Positions 52,244 to 61,093 of a stretch of DNA of 64,000 bases are shown here, one piece after another. The notes beneath the pieces are model-generated. The model had not been told where the DNA came from. It did no database searches and saw only the letters and a list, made by a program, of their open reading frames with translations. The DNA lies in assembly GCF_003318295.1 (NCBI RefSeq), contig NZ_QOCW01000002.1, forward strand, positions 248,001 to 312,000, given 5' to 3'. Position 1 is the stretch's first letter; each line of letters starts with the position of its first letter. Source of the stretch: Bacillus taeanensis. Lineage in GTDB: Bacteria > Bacillota > Bacilli > Bacillales > UBA6769. The translations under genes were made by a program, and so were the position numbers.

Positions 52244-53290
52244 ATGAATGTATTACAAAAAAAGTTTGCAGTGCTTGATGGACAAACTGTTCATTCATAT
52301 ACATTAAAGAATGATGCCATGGAAGTAACGTGTATAAATTATGGATGTATTATTACTAAGATTCTAACTCCAGATCAAAATGGGGTGTTAGAAAACATTG
52401 TATTAGGTTTTGATAGTTTAGAAGAATATCAAAAATTCTCACCGTATTTTGGAGCAGTTGTCGGCCGTACTGCCGGTCGTATTAAAAACGGTGAATTTGA
52501 ATTAGACGGTCAAACGTACATACTTCCTCAAAATGAAAATAATAATCATCTCCATGGTGGTATTGAAGGGTTTGATCGTAAGCTTTGGGACGCCGAAGTG
52601 ATCGAAGCTGAAAATGAAGTCGGGGTGGAATTTTCATATACAAGTGCTGATGGAGAAGAAGGTTATCCTGGTAATTTAAAAGTAACCGTCACATATACGT
52701 TAAATAATCAAAATGAGTTTGTTATTTCTTATCATGGTGTTTCTGATCAAAAAACATTAGTAAACCTTACAAATCACACGTATTTTAATTTAAGCGGAAA
52801 TTTAAAGCGGGATGTTTTGGAACATGAGTTAACGATCAACAGCAATCAATTTGCTGAGTTAAACATGGAGCTTATTCCAACTGGGGAGTTTATCGATGTA
52901 AACGAAACGGCATTTGATCTTCGTGAAGGTAAAAAAATTCGAGAAGGAGTAGAATCAGGCCATCCGCAAAATCTTTTAGCTGGAAAAGGATATGATCACC
53001 CGTTTTTATTAAATGAAAATAATCATAAAGAAATTGTTTTGTTTGACGAAGAAAGCGGTCGTAAGATGATCGTGAAAACAGATGAACCGAGTGTTGTTCT
53101 TTATACAGGAAATAAACTTGAAGGTCAATTTGATATTCGAGGTACAAAATCAAGAAACTATTCAGGATTATGCCTTGAAACACAAGGTCTCCCTGATTCC
53201 ATTCACCATTCTCATTTTCCTTCTTGTGTTTTAGAAAAGGATGAAGAGTACTTTACTAAAACAACATACATGTTTTCTACAGCAAAATAA
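52244..53290 (+). CDS. galM: Aldose 1-epimerase (mutarotase)
   Basis: This 348-residue enzyme interconverts alpha and beta anomers of sugars such as galactose and glucose. The catalytic histidines are in NNHLHGGIEGFDRKLWD and LTNHTYFNLSG, and the catalytic Glu is in GLCLETQGLPDSIH. The ATG at 52244 follows AAGGGGTGGGG; a GTG at 52235 overlaps this site. It is a single gene with its own terminator, not part of a gal operon here. Confidence 0.92.
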   Translation: MNVLQKKFAVLDGQTVHSYTLKNDAMEVTCINYGCIITKILTPDQNGVLENIVLGFDSLEEYQKFSPYFGAVVGRTAGRIKNGEFELDGQTYILPQNENNNHLHGGIEGFDRKLWDAEVIEAENEVGVEFSYTSADGEEGYPGNLKVTVTYTLNNQNEFVISYHGVSDQKTLVNLTNHTYFNLSGNLKRDVLEHELTINSNQFAELNMELIPTGEFIDVNETAFDLREGKKIREGVESGHPQNLLAGKGYDHPFLLNENNHKEIVLFDEESGRKMIVKTDEPSVVLYTGNKLEGQFDIRGTKSRNYSGLCLETQGLPDSIHHSHFPSCVLEKDEEYFTKTTYMFSTAK

Positions 53291-53313
53291 AGCATGCAGC
53301 AATGATTTGTCTT

Positions 53314-53359
53314 AAAATGAAAAACGACGGCCTATTTATAGCGGTCGTTTTTCATTTTA
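53314..53359. terminator. Bidirectional terminator after galM
   Basis: AAAATGAAAAACGAC and GTCGTTTTTCATTTT are perfect complements. It lies between galM and the convergent azoreductase gene. Confidence 0.9.
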
Positions 53360-53371
53360 TAAAAATAACCT

Positions 53372-54028
53372 TTAAACTTGTACAGCTTCTTTGGCAAAAT
53401 CTTTTGCTGCTATTTTTGCTTGTTCAATCGCTTTTTCTTTTATATTTTCAGCTTCATTTGCCATTTGGGCCATTCCTTCAACAAATATCGATTGAATATT
53501 AGTAATTCCTATAAAGTTTAAAACCGTTCGTAAATAACGATCCCCAAATTCTAATTCCTTTGCCGGTCCTTCTGAATAAATACCGCCTCGTGCTTGAATA
53601 TGAACCGCTTTTTTATTTTCTAATAAACCAACAGGGCCTTCAGATGTATATTTAAACGTTTTTCCCGCAATACAAATCGTATCAATATATGCTTTCATTT
53701 TTGGGGGAAAGCTAAAATTCCATAATGGTGTGACGAAAACATATTTATCAGCTGAAATAAATTGATCTGTTAATGTATTTATCGCGCTTACTTTATTTTT
53801 TTCCTCATTTGAAAGTTCTTCAAAAGCACTTCCTGTTTGTAATTTCCCCCAACCGCTAAACACATCTGTGTCGATATAAGGAATATTAGTATTGTAAAGG
53901 TCAAGTCTTATAATTTGATCATTTTTATTATGCTGTTCATATTCCTTTATAAACGCTTCCCCAACTGATAAGCCAAATGATTGGTCAACGGGTTTTGGGT
54001 TTGCTGTAATATATAAAAGCTTTTGCAT
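53372..54028 (-). CDS. FMN-dependent NADH-azoreductase
   Basis: This 218-residue flavodoxin-fold oxidoreductase reduces azo dyes and quinones with NADH. The FMN site is visible at the N-terminus ([20 protein letters not shown]), and [19 protein letters not shown] and [12 protein letters not shown] are family blocks. Bacillus AzoR1/AzoR2 have the same length. AGAGGGA precedes the ATG. It is monocistronic. A detoxification role against quinones and diamide-like compounds is known for homologues. Confidence 0.92.
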   Translation of the reverse strand: MQKLLYITANPKPVDQSFGLSVGEAFIKEYEQHNKNDQIIRLDLYNTNIPYIDTDVFSGWGKLQTGSAFEELSNEEKNKVSAINTLTDQFISADKYVFVTPLWNFSFPPKMKAYIDTICIAGKTFKYTSEGPVGLLENKKAVHIQARGGIYSEGPAKELEFGDRYLRTVLNFIGITNIQSIFVEGMAQMANEAENIKEKAIEQAKIAAKDFAKEAVQV

Positions 54029-54191
54029 GTTTTTCCCTCTCTTTCTTTTCGTGTTATGACAAAAGTCTTTTATATTGTTACCTATAAAGTTAATTCATTG
54101 CTTGGTAAATTTGACCGTTATAATATAACAATTAAAGAAGAATATTTTCGACGATTTTTCAGCAAAATTAGAAGAAAGGAGGCGGTGAAAC

Positions 54192-54344
54192 ATGTTTACG
54201 TATGGAAAAGATATTCCTTTAGAGGATATTTCTACAGATTATTTAGAAATTGATGAGTTAACAAATAATGCAAAAAATTTAAAAAATATAGAACCTTTAT
54301 ATGTTTACGGACAAAATATTAATTGGGAAAGCGTATCAGAGTAA
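54192..54344 (+). CDS. Small acidic protein, 50 residues
   Basis: The ATG at 54192 follows a strong AAAGGAGG site. The product starts MFTYGKDIPLEDISTDYLEI and ends QNINWESVSE; it is acidic, rich in Asn, Asp and Glu, and has no membrane segment. Its good translation signal and the hairpin just after the stop suggest a real gene. I do not recognise the family. It is divergent from the azoreductase gene. Confidence 0.6.
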   Translation: MFTYGKDIPLEDISTDYLEIDELTNNAKNLKNIEPLYVYGQNINWESVSE

Positions 54345-54347
54345 GAA

Positions 54348-54380
54348 ATAAAGCGGGTGACGTAAAGTTAGCCGCTTTAT
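54348..54380. terminator. Hairpin after the 50-residue gene
   Basis: ATAAAGCGG and CCGCTTTAT pair around a 15-base loop between convergent reading frames. No T run follows beyond AT-rich sequence. Confidence 0.55.
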
Positions 54381-55043
54381 AAGCATTGCATTTTCTTTAA
54401 TTTATCCTCTGCGCGTATTAAACAATTCTGACTCCCTGACTTCAAATATTCTTGCTGCAGTTTGTTGTATTCATCTAACATAGCATCAATTTTATTCTTT
54501 TTAGTATGTCATATTCTTGCTTCCAGTTTTCCTGAAGTTGTTGGAAGTAATGTAAATGTTCACTTCCTTTACAATGTCCGATCGAAGCATGTTGAAAAGG
54601 GTTTATAGAACTTTCGTTTAAATACAAAAAACAACATTACAATGGGAACGATAAACATCTAAAGCTTCAAAAATAGTTTTATCTTTTAAATCCCATGAAA
54701 CGTTATTAGGAAAAATACTAATGACATGGTTTCTCCAAGAAGTTAGCGAAACAATTTGGATTTTCTTTAATAAACGCTCATCATTTAATAGTACATGTAA
54801 AGTTTTTCGAGCTTCGTCTGTTATATATTCGCATTTTGCTTCCAATTTCCACAAGAAATATTGAATAAATTTTTTTACCTCTGACTGCTCTTTAATAATC
54901 ACTGTATTTTCAATATAATTTTCTAATGGAGCTCCATACAAAGAACCAGGATATGCTTTATAAGCTTCTACTGCCATGAGTCTCATTCCAATCTGTCTTG
55001 TGGTGATATAATATTTATATTTTACCATCATAATCAATGACAA
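54377..55043 (-). pseudogene. Unknown protein gene with two single-base frameshifts
   Basis: An intact 141-residue frame (55043 to 54618, containing MVKYKYYITTRQIGMRLMAV and ISIFPNNVSWDLKDKTIFEA) ends just after a run of six T in the coding strand. With one extra T it continues YLNESSINPFQHASIGHCKG and LHYFQQLQENWKQEYDILKR. A second missing A in a short A run moves to a third frame, IDAMLDEYNKLQQEYLKSGS and then NCLIRAEDKLKKMQCL, ending in TAA at 54379. The reconstructed protein is about 220 residues. I do not recognise it. Both breaks are one-base losses in homopolymers, so sequence error is a real alternative. Confidence 0.65.
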
Positions 55044-55118
55044 AAAACAACCCTTTACCTTTTTATTGTAAAAAAAGGGTGTAAAATGATGGTAAGGCTT
55101 TGTGTGATATAGAATATG

Positions 55119-55535
55119 AATACTCCCGCCACTTAATTTTCTAGCGAAAATTTGAAGTGGGGGTTTCTAACGTATCGAACATTTCTGAACACTTAACGTT
55201 AGTGGAGTTGACACATTGGCGGTCTAAATACGCCCAACTCCTCTATCCCATCGGTCTTGCCTTTGGGACTTCTTTTAATAAGCCTACTGCACCATTTTCA
55301 CACGTTGTGCTCGTCATGTATCACGCATCTTCGGCTTCTCTAGGCTTGAACATTTTACGCAGCAGAGCGTCTTTTCCTGCTACAACCTTATATGTTCAGT
55401 TTTCAATGAGCATGTACAAGGATGTACAACTATTATTATATCATTTATTACGTACTTGTGTTCGTAATAAATGATGGAAATTCACCCCCTCCCTACTGAT
55501 TGGGCTATCGCCCTTCACATTCCTTGAGGAAGGGG
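55119..55535 (-). ncRNA. Structured noncoding element, probable omega-RNA-like or IS605-type remnant
   Basis: No protein is encoded in 400 bases that are more structured than their surroundings. Read on the minus strand, a TATAAT (55434-55439 on the plus strand) lies beside a perfect 12-bp hairpin (TCATTTATTACG, 55441-55452, with 55463-55474). Several stems follow, including GGAGTTG/CAACTCC (55204/55235) and a CTAACGT/ACGTTAG pair. The 3' end is a strong hairpin (55125-55163) with arms like AAATTTTC and GAAAATT and a CCC/GGG base. This layout resembles the long guide RNAs of IS605/TnpB or IscB (HEARO) elements that have lost their protein gene. The identification is by appearance only. Confidence 0.45.
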
Positions 55536-55568
55536 TACTCTTTCCAAAAATGATAGAAGAGAGGGTTT

Positions 55569-56219
55569 ATTATTAAAGAAACCTTATTAACTTTGATCCT
55601 TGCTTTGATAGTGTTAAGAGTACCTTTTATAGGGAAATATCTCAAAGTAGTTAATACATTAGTACATGAAGTAGTTGGGCATGGATTAATGAGTATGTTA
55701 ACAGATGGAAAAATTAATAGAGTTATGCTTTTTTCTAATACAGAAGGATTAGCATTTACTTCTTATCGATCATGGTTTGGCAAAGTGTTAACGGCAGCAG
55801 CAGGCTATCCGCTTGCTTCTATCACAGCTTTCTTTTTCTTTTACTTATATAGCTTAGGAAATTATCAATGGATCGTTTATATTTTAATAGGTATTACAGC
55901 GATGTCACTTCTTTTTTGGGTGAGAAATTTATACGGCATCTATTGGCTTGTTGCTTTTGGAGGGATGTTATATGTTATTTATCAACATATTACTCATCCT
56001 TATGCGCGGTATGCTGTGTTATTTATTATTTCTGTTCAGATGATCGAGTCTGTTTATTCTTCTTTTACCATTTTTTATTTAAGTATTAAGAGAAAGAATG
56101 ATGCCGGAGATGCAGCAGCACTTGCAGCCTCCACCCATATTCCAGCCGCATGTTGGGGGCTGCTGTTTTTAATGCAGTCCTTATATTTTGCATATCTTGC
56201 ATTAACGACAATGATTTAA
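55569..56219 (+). CDS. M50-like metalloprotease-family membrane protein, possible ATT start
   Basis: The protein (216 residues from 55569) has an HEVVGH motif near residue 32, as in the HExxH zinc site of peptidase family M50B-like proteins, and five or six membrane segments. Family relatives are often described as M50 family metallopeptidases of unknown substrate. A ribosome site AGAAGAGAGGG ends at 55565, and the first suitable codon is ATT at 55569, giving MIKETLLTLI. A TTG at 55593 has no ribosome site and would trim the first helix. An ATT start is rare, so an altered ATG should be considered. The structured element ends about 35 bases upstream. Confidence 0.75.
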   Translation: MIKETLLTLILALIVLRVPFIGKYLKVVNTLVHEVVGHGLMSMLTDGKINRVMLFSNTEGLAFTSYRSWFGKVLTAAAGYPLASITAFFFFYLYSLGNYQWIVYILIGITAMSLLFWVRNLYGIYWLVAFGGMLYVIYQHITHPYARYAVLFIISVQMIESVYSSFTIFYLSIKRKNDAGDAAALAASTHIPAACWGLLFLMQSLYFAYLALTTMI

Positions 56220-56325
56220 ACTTTCTTTTGTTGTCAATATACAAATTTAACAGTTCATCATAGTATAATAACGATATACGAATTTTTGTTCTATTTTATG
56301 TTTAAAGAAAAGGCAGGTGCAAATA

Positions 56326-57483
56326 ATGAAACTTTTTCATACCGCAGATTGGCACTTAGGTAAACTTGTGCAGCGCTTTTATATGACAGAAGACCAGCGC
56401 TTTGTGCTTAATCAATTTATTGAAGCAATAAAAGAAGAAAATCCTGATGCTGTTATAATTGCAGGGGATTTATATGATAGAGCCGTTCCACCAACAGAAG
56501 CGGTTGATTTATTAGATGAAGTATTAAAAACAATTGTCCTTGACTTAAAGACACCCGTTCTTGCGGTTGCCGGAAATCATGACAGTCCAGGACGTTTAAA
56601 CTTTGGCAGTAAGTTAATGAAAGCAAACGGCTTACATATCGTTGGGCAGCTGTCAAAGGAATTTGAGTCGGTTGTGTTAGAGGACAAGCATGGCGAGGTG
56701 CATTTTCATTTAGTTCCATATGCTGAACCTGGGGTTGTTCGTTATATCCTTGAGGATGAAGCCATCCGCTCACATGATGATGCGATGCAAGCTGTTGTGG
56801 AACAAATAAAAGGAAAAATGAATTCAAATGCGCGCCATGTATTTATTGGTCATCACTTTATTACACCTAAAGGGGAAAAGAAGGAAAATACGAGTGAATC
56901 AGAACGACCATTATCCATTGGAGGCGCTGAACACGTTAATGCTGATTATTTCTCATCGTTTCACTACACCGCGTTTGGTCATCTTCATCAAGCGCATAAA
57001 GTTGGCAGTGAAACAGTCCGTTATGCAGGTTCACCGCTTAAATATTCGATTTCCGAACAGCACCATAAAAAAGGCTTTTATATTGTCGATCTTGATAAAG
57101 ACGGCAATGTTGAAGTGGAAAAGCGGCTGTTTACACCAAGACGTGATATGCGCTCGATCGAAGGATATATTGAAGAAATTGAACAGCAGGAAAAAAATGA
57201 TGATTATGTGTTTGTAAAATTACTGGATGAAGTGCCTGTTCTTTATCCAATGGAAAAAATACGGGCTGTTTATCCAAACGCCATGCATGTTGAGCAAAAA
57301 TTTAATCTATCAGCTATTATTGAGAAGGACGGAGAGTGTGTTGAGCGGACAAAGCTTGATGATGTGTCCTTGTTTCAATCCTTTTACAATGAAGTAAAAG
57401 GAACAGCTGTCTCCTCTGATACAGAAAAGCTCTTTCAAGATGTGCTCAATGATATTCTCAGTGCAGAAGGGGAGCACGTATGA
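56326..57483 (+). CDS. sbcD: Exonuclease subunit SbcD (Mre11 homologue)
   Basis: This 385-residue Mn-dependent nuclease works with SbcC to cut DNA hairpins and process double-strand ends. Metal-binding motifs are HTADWHLGK, IAGDLYDRAVPP, AGNHDSPGRL, FIGHHFITP and FGHLHQAHKV. The ATG at 56326 follows AGGCAGGTG; an upstream GTG overlaps that site. It overlaps sbcC by four bases (ATGA), so the two are translated together. Confidence 0.95.
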   Translation: MKLFHTADWHLGKLVQRFYMTEDQRFVLNQFIEAIKEENPDAVIIAGDLYDRAVPPTEAVDLLDEVLKTIVLDLKTPVLAVAGNHDSPGRLNFGSKLMKANGLHIVGQLSKEFESVVLEDKHGEVHFHLVPYAEPGVVRYILEDEAIRSHDDAMQAVVEQIKGKMNSNARHVFIGHHFITPKGEKKENTSESERPLSIGGAEHVNADYFSSFHYTAFGHLHQAHKVGSETVRYAGSPLKYSISEQHHKKGFYIVDLDKDGNVEVEKRLFTPRRDMRSIEGYIEEIEQQEKNDDYVFVKLLDEVPVLYPMEKIRAVYPNAMHVEQKFNLSAIIEKDGECVERTKLDDVSLFQSFYNEVKGTAVSSDTEKLFQDVLNDILSAEGEHV

Positions 57484-60400
57484 AGCCGATTAAACTAACA
57501 ATGACGGCGTTTGGTCCGTATAAACATACTGAAGTTGTTGATTTTAATCAGCTTGAACATCACCGTTTATTTGTGATTTCTGGCAGTACAGGAGCAGGGA
57601 AAACAACGATTTTTGATGCGATTTGTTTTGCTCTTTTCGGTGAGGCAAGTGGAGAGGAGCGGCACGAAGCGAAAATGCTGCGCAGTCATTTCGCTGATGA
57701 TGATGTTCATACAGCTGTTGAACTTGAGTTTCAAATCCACAGCCGAAAGTACCGTGTGCTTCGCCAAATTCCACACGTAAAAGAAGGCAATAAAACAGCA
57801 ACAGGCGAGCGTTATGAGCTCTATGAGTACAAAGATGGAGAAGAGTCCCCTTGTGTGGAGCGCTTTAAAGTAACCGATGTCAATCAAAAAATCGAAGCGA
57901 TCCTTGGATTAACAAAAGATCAGTTCAGTCAAATTGTGATGCTGCCGCAGGGGGAATTTCGAAAACTTCTCACATCAGAAACAGAAAATAAAGAAGAGAT
58001 TTTGCGCCGTATTTTTAAAACCCATTCCTATAAACAAATTGCTGAAAAATTAAGAGAAAAGAAAAAAGCGATTCAAACAACATTTGAAGCACAAGTTCGT
58101 GAGCGGGAAATTTATATGAATCAATTAAAAGGACTGCTTCCAGAGCGTGATGGTTCAGAGTTAATCGCTATCTTAAGTGAAGAGCATTATAACACCCATC
58201 AAGTGTTAACGGCACTTAATAGCGAAATTTCTTTTTATGAAAAAGAAGCGGCAAGACAGTTAGAAGTGTTGAATGAAGCTGACCAAGCTTATCATACAGC
58301 ATATGAAATATATCATACAGCAAAAGCGATTAATGACAGATTTATATTATTAGATGAAAAAAGAAAACATCAGGAAGAGCTCCTGCAAAAAGAAGACATC
58401 ATCAAAGAAAAAGAACAAAACTTGAAGCTTGCAGAGCTTGCTGCAAATCTTGAAATATATGAAAAAAGTACAAATGATGCAAAAAATGATGTGATAGCGA
58501 AAGAAAACATCTTAACAAAAGCAAAAGCAGCGAAAGCACATGCCGAAAAAGCTTTACATGAAGCAAAAGCAGCGTATGAAATAGAAGAAAAAAAAGAAGA
58601 ACAGCGTGAACAGCTTGCAAAAGAGCTGAATCGACTAAAAGAGTTTTTACCAATTGTAGAAGAATTAGACAAAAAACAAAAAAGCGTTCGCAAACTTGAG
58701 AGAGAGCGCGATAAATTCTTCATTCAGTTAAATGGCCTAATAAAACAGCTGCAGGATGAGCAGCAGCAAAAAATAGAGCTGATGAATCAAATTCGTCCGC
58801 TTGAACAAAGTGTCGAGCTTCTTCCTGAAAAAACAGATACACTTACAAAGTTACGAGAACAGTCAAAAGGAATTACAACTTATATAAATAAGCGGGAAGA
58901 AACGAAAGCAGCTTACAATGAAGCAAAAGCATTGTTTGAAACTTTTAATATAACAAAAAGCTCCTTTGATTTCTTAGAAAAACGTTGGATTGAAGGACAA
59001 GCAAGTTTTCTAGCTCTTCATTTAGAAGCAGGTTCGCCTTGTCCAGTGTGCGGCAGTACAGAGCATCCTGAAAAAGCAGCCCATCATACCGATATTCCGA
59101 CAAAAGAAGAGCTTGATTATAAAAAGCAGGAAAAAGAAGAAGCGGAAAATCTCTATATTGCAGCAAAATCAAAGTATGAAACATTAAAAGATCAGCTGCA
59201 GAAGTTAAAAGAAGAAGTGGAGAATGAAAACTTTAACACAGACAATATCCACGAACAGTATGAGAATCTAGTAGCGCGCGGTAAGAAGCTGAAAAAAGAG
59301 GTAGACCAAATTCAAAAAGGTCAAGAGCATTTAAAAAAACTAAAAGCAGTACTTGAAGATCTTGAGAAGCAGCTTGAGCAAAGAACAGAGCAGAAAGCAG
59401 AAACCGAACAAAGCTATCACGATGCAAAGTCAACCTATACAACAGAGGCTGCTTTATTAAATCAAGCCGTTGAAAAAATTCCAAATGAACTGCAGTCACT
59501 TGATAAGCTTCATGGAAAAATCCAACAAGTTGAGCAGCAGCAGAAAAACTTCGAACAGAAATGGAAAGAAGCACAGGAACGCTATCAAAAAGCAAGTGAA
59601 ACACTGCTGACGATGACAGCAAATGAAGATCATGTTGTAAACGATCTAACAGAAATAAAAAGAAAGTTGGAGCAAATAAAAGCCGTGTTTAGTGATCAGC
59701 TTCAAAAAGTAGGTTTTTCTAATGAACAAAGTTATAATGACGCAAAAATGGAAAAAAGTCTTCGTCAAACATTAAAAGAAGAAGTAGATCATTATTATAA
59801 ACGAATGAGCACAACAGCAGAATTTATAAAAGAGCTTGAAAATGAATTGAGCGGGAAAGAGCACCGTAACCTTGAACAGCTTCAGGAAACTGTTACAATG
59901 CTTAAAGAAAAAGTAGAAGAAGCGAAAGAGGCATCTCAACAAACAAAGCACTATTATCAGGAAGCAGAAAAGTTAAAACAGCACCTTCATGATGCTGGTG
60001 AATCATTAAAGGATATTGAAAAGGAACTTCAAGTAATGGATGATTTATATAATGTTGTGCGCGGTGATAATCCGAAAAAAATCTCCTTTGAGCGCTATTT
60101 GCAGATCGAGTTTTTAGAACAAATTATTCTTGCGGCAAATGAGCGGTTAAAGCAGCTGTCAAACGGCCAATATTATCTTATTCGCAGCACCCGCCGTGAA
60201 AAACACGGTAAGCAAAGCGGCCTTGGGTTGGATGTATATGATGCTTATACAGGGCAGATACGTGATGTAAAGTCATTATCAGGTGGTGAAAAGTTTAACG
60301 CCTCTCTTTGTCTTGCTCTTGGAATGGCCGATGTGATTCAATCATTTGAAGGCGGAATATCAATCGAAACGATGTTTATTGACGAAGGGTTTGGCTCATT

Positions 60401-60572
60401 AGATGAAGAGTCCCTTCATAAAGCAATTGATACACTTGTTGAACTGCAGCAGTCCGGCCGCATGATTGGTGTTATTTCACACGTCCAGGAACTAAAACAG
60501 GCAATGCCTGCGATATTAGATGTTCAGAAAACACAAGAAGGCTACAGCCGTACAAGATTTATAGTCAAATAA
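57480..60572 (+). CDS. sbcC: Exonuclease subunit SbcC (Rad50 homologue)
   Basis: This 1030-residue SMC-like ATPase partners SbcD. Walker A is GSTGAGKTTIFDA near residue 35, and a long coiled coil follows on both sides of the zinc hook CPVCGS (Cys521 and Cys524). The second ATPase half has the signature KSLSGGEKFNASLCLALGMA and Walker B MFIDEGFGSLDE. Length is normal for Bacillus. It is the last gene of the pair and a terminator follows. Confidence 0.95.
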   Translation: MKPIKLTMTAFGPYKHTEVVDFNQLEHHRLFVISGSTGAGKTTIFDAICFALFGEASGEERHEAKMLRSHFADDDVHTAVELEFQIHSRKYRVLRQIPHVKEGNKTATGERYELYEYKDGEESPCVERFKVTDVNQKIEAILGLTKDQFSQIVMLPQGEFRKLLTSETENKEEILRRIFKTHSYKQIAEKLREKKKAIQTTFEAQVREREIYMNQLKGLLPERDGSELIAILSEEHYNTHQVLTALNSEISFYEKEAARQLEVLNEADQAYHTAYEIYHTAKAINDRFILLDEKRKHQEELLQKEDIIKEKEQNLKLAELAANLEIYEKSTNDAKNDVIAKENILTKAKAAKAHAEKALHEAKAAYEIEEKKEEQREQLAKELNRLKEFLPIVEELDKKQKSVRKLERERDKFFIQLNGLIKQLQDEQQQKIELMNQIRPLEQSVELLPEKTDTLTKLREQSKGITTYINKREETKAAYNEAKALFETFNITKSSFDFLEKRWIEGQASFLALHLEAGSPCPVCGSTEHPEKAAHHTDIPTKEELDYKKQEKEEAENLYIAAKSKYETLKDQLQKLKEEVENENFNTDNIHEQYENLVARGKKLKKEVDQIQKGQEHLKKLKAVLEDLEKQLEQRTEQKAETEQSYHDAKSTYTTEAALLNQAVEKIPNELQSLDKLHGKIQQVEQQQKNFEQKWKEAQERYQKASETLLTMTANEDHVVNDLTEIKRKLEQIKAVFSDQLQKVGFSNEQSYNDAKMEKSLRQTLKEEVDHYYKRMSTTAEFIKELENELSGKEHRNLEQLQETVTMLKEKVEEAKEASQQTKHYYQEAEKLKQHLHDAGESLKDIEKELQVMDDLYNVVRGDNPKKISFERYLQIEFLEQIILAANERLKQLSNGQYYLIRSTRREKHGKQSGLGLDVYDAYTGQIRDVKSLSGGEKFNASLCLALGMADVIQSFEGGISIETMFIDEGFGSLDEESLHKAIDTLVELQQSGRMIGVISHVQELKQAMPAILDVQKTQEGYSRTRFIVK

Positions 60573-60591
60573 CAGGATAAGTAATACGAAG

Positions 60592-60620
60592 GCCCCAATT
60601 TTTATGAATTGGGGCTTTTA
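60592..60620 (+). terminator. Terminator of sbcDC
   Basis: GCCCCAATT and AATTGGGGC are perfect complements with a 6-base loop, then four T. The 300 bases after it, up to the FbpB-like gene, hold only a possible cre site and AT-rich sequence. Confidence 0.9.
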
Positions 60621-60835
60621 AGTGTGTTTTAAGTAATATTTACTTATTTTAATTACAAAAAGATTTTAAAAGTTAAATAACCTATTAAAAAAATCTGAAA
60701 ATATTTAATATAAGGATACAGACAACAAGGAAATAAATAAAACAAAAAATGATAGCGTTTTTAAAGTCGCCTTAATCTATTGTTTTATCAAGATGGTGTA
60801 ACAAGCGAAAAGTCAGATTTTCTGTAAGTAATATT

Positions 60836-60849
60836 TGAAAACGCTTCCC
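60836..60849 (+). promoter_or_regulatory. Possible CcpA cre site
   Basis: TGAAAACGCTTCCC resembles the cre consensus with two mismatches. It lies about 50 bases before the FbpB-like gene and 245 before malic enzyme, so it may repress this unit in glucose. Confidence 0.45.
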
Positions 60850-60901
60850 TAAATGTAAAAAAACAAAGAATATAGTTGAAGCGGAGGGAGAAAATGAGGA
60901 A

Positions 60902-61057
60902 ATGAGAAAAAAGAAAGTGATTTATCTGGAAGATTTAATTATAGAAAATAAGAAAAAGATTCTTTCAGATGAACATGAACTAAAACGCATTGAAGAAAAA
61001 ATTGACAAAAGACATATAGAGATCAGCAGCAAATTGGAAAATCATAATCAGAACTAA
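60902..61057 (+). CDS. FbpB-like small basic protein, 51 residues
   Basis: The product starts MRKKKVIYLEDLIIENKKKI and continues LSDEHELKRIEEKIDKRH. It resembles the Fur-regulated basic protein FbpB of B. subtilis, a putative helper of the iron-sparing small RNA FsrA. I saw no convincing Fur box upstream. A three-codon frame (ATG AGG AAA TGA from 60894) lies between the GGAGGGAG site and this ATG and overlaps it by four bases. This may indicate re-initiation or a small duplication. Malic enzyme begins 36 bases downstream, so they may be co-transcribed. Confidence 0.65.
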   Translation: MRKKKVIYLEDLIIENKKKILSDEHELKRIEEKIDKRHIEISSKLENHNQN

Positions 61058-61093
61058 AGACTTCAAGGCTGATCTAAAAAGGAGAGAATAGAT

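Noticed and set aside
55157-55474. 105-residue frame in the structured element
   Set aside because: The DNA is dominated by inverted repeats, the start is unsupported and the predicted peptide resembles no protein.
57544-59622. Minus-strand frames inside sbcC
   Set aside because: They are shadows of the coiled-coil coding sequence with biased composition and no translation signals.
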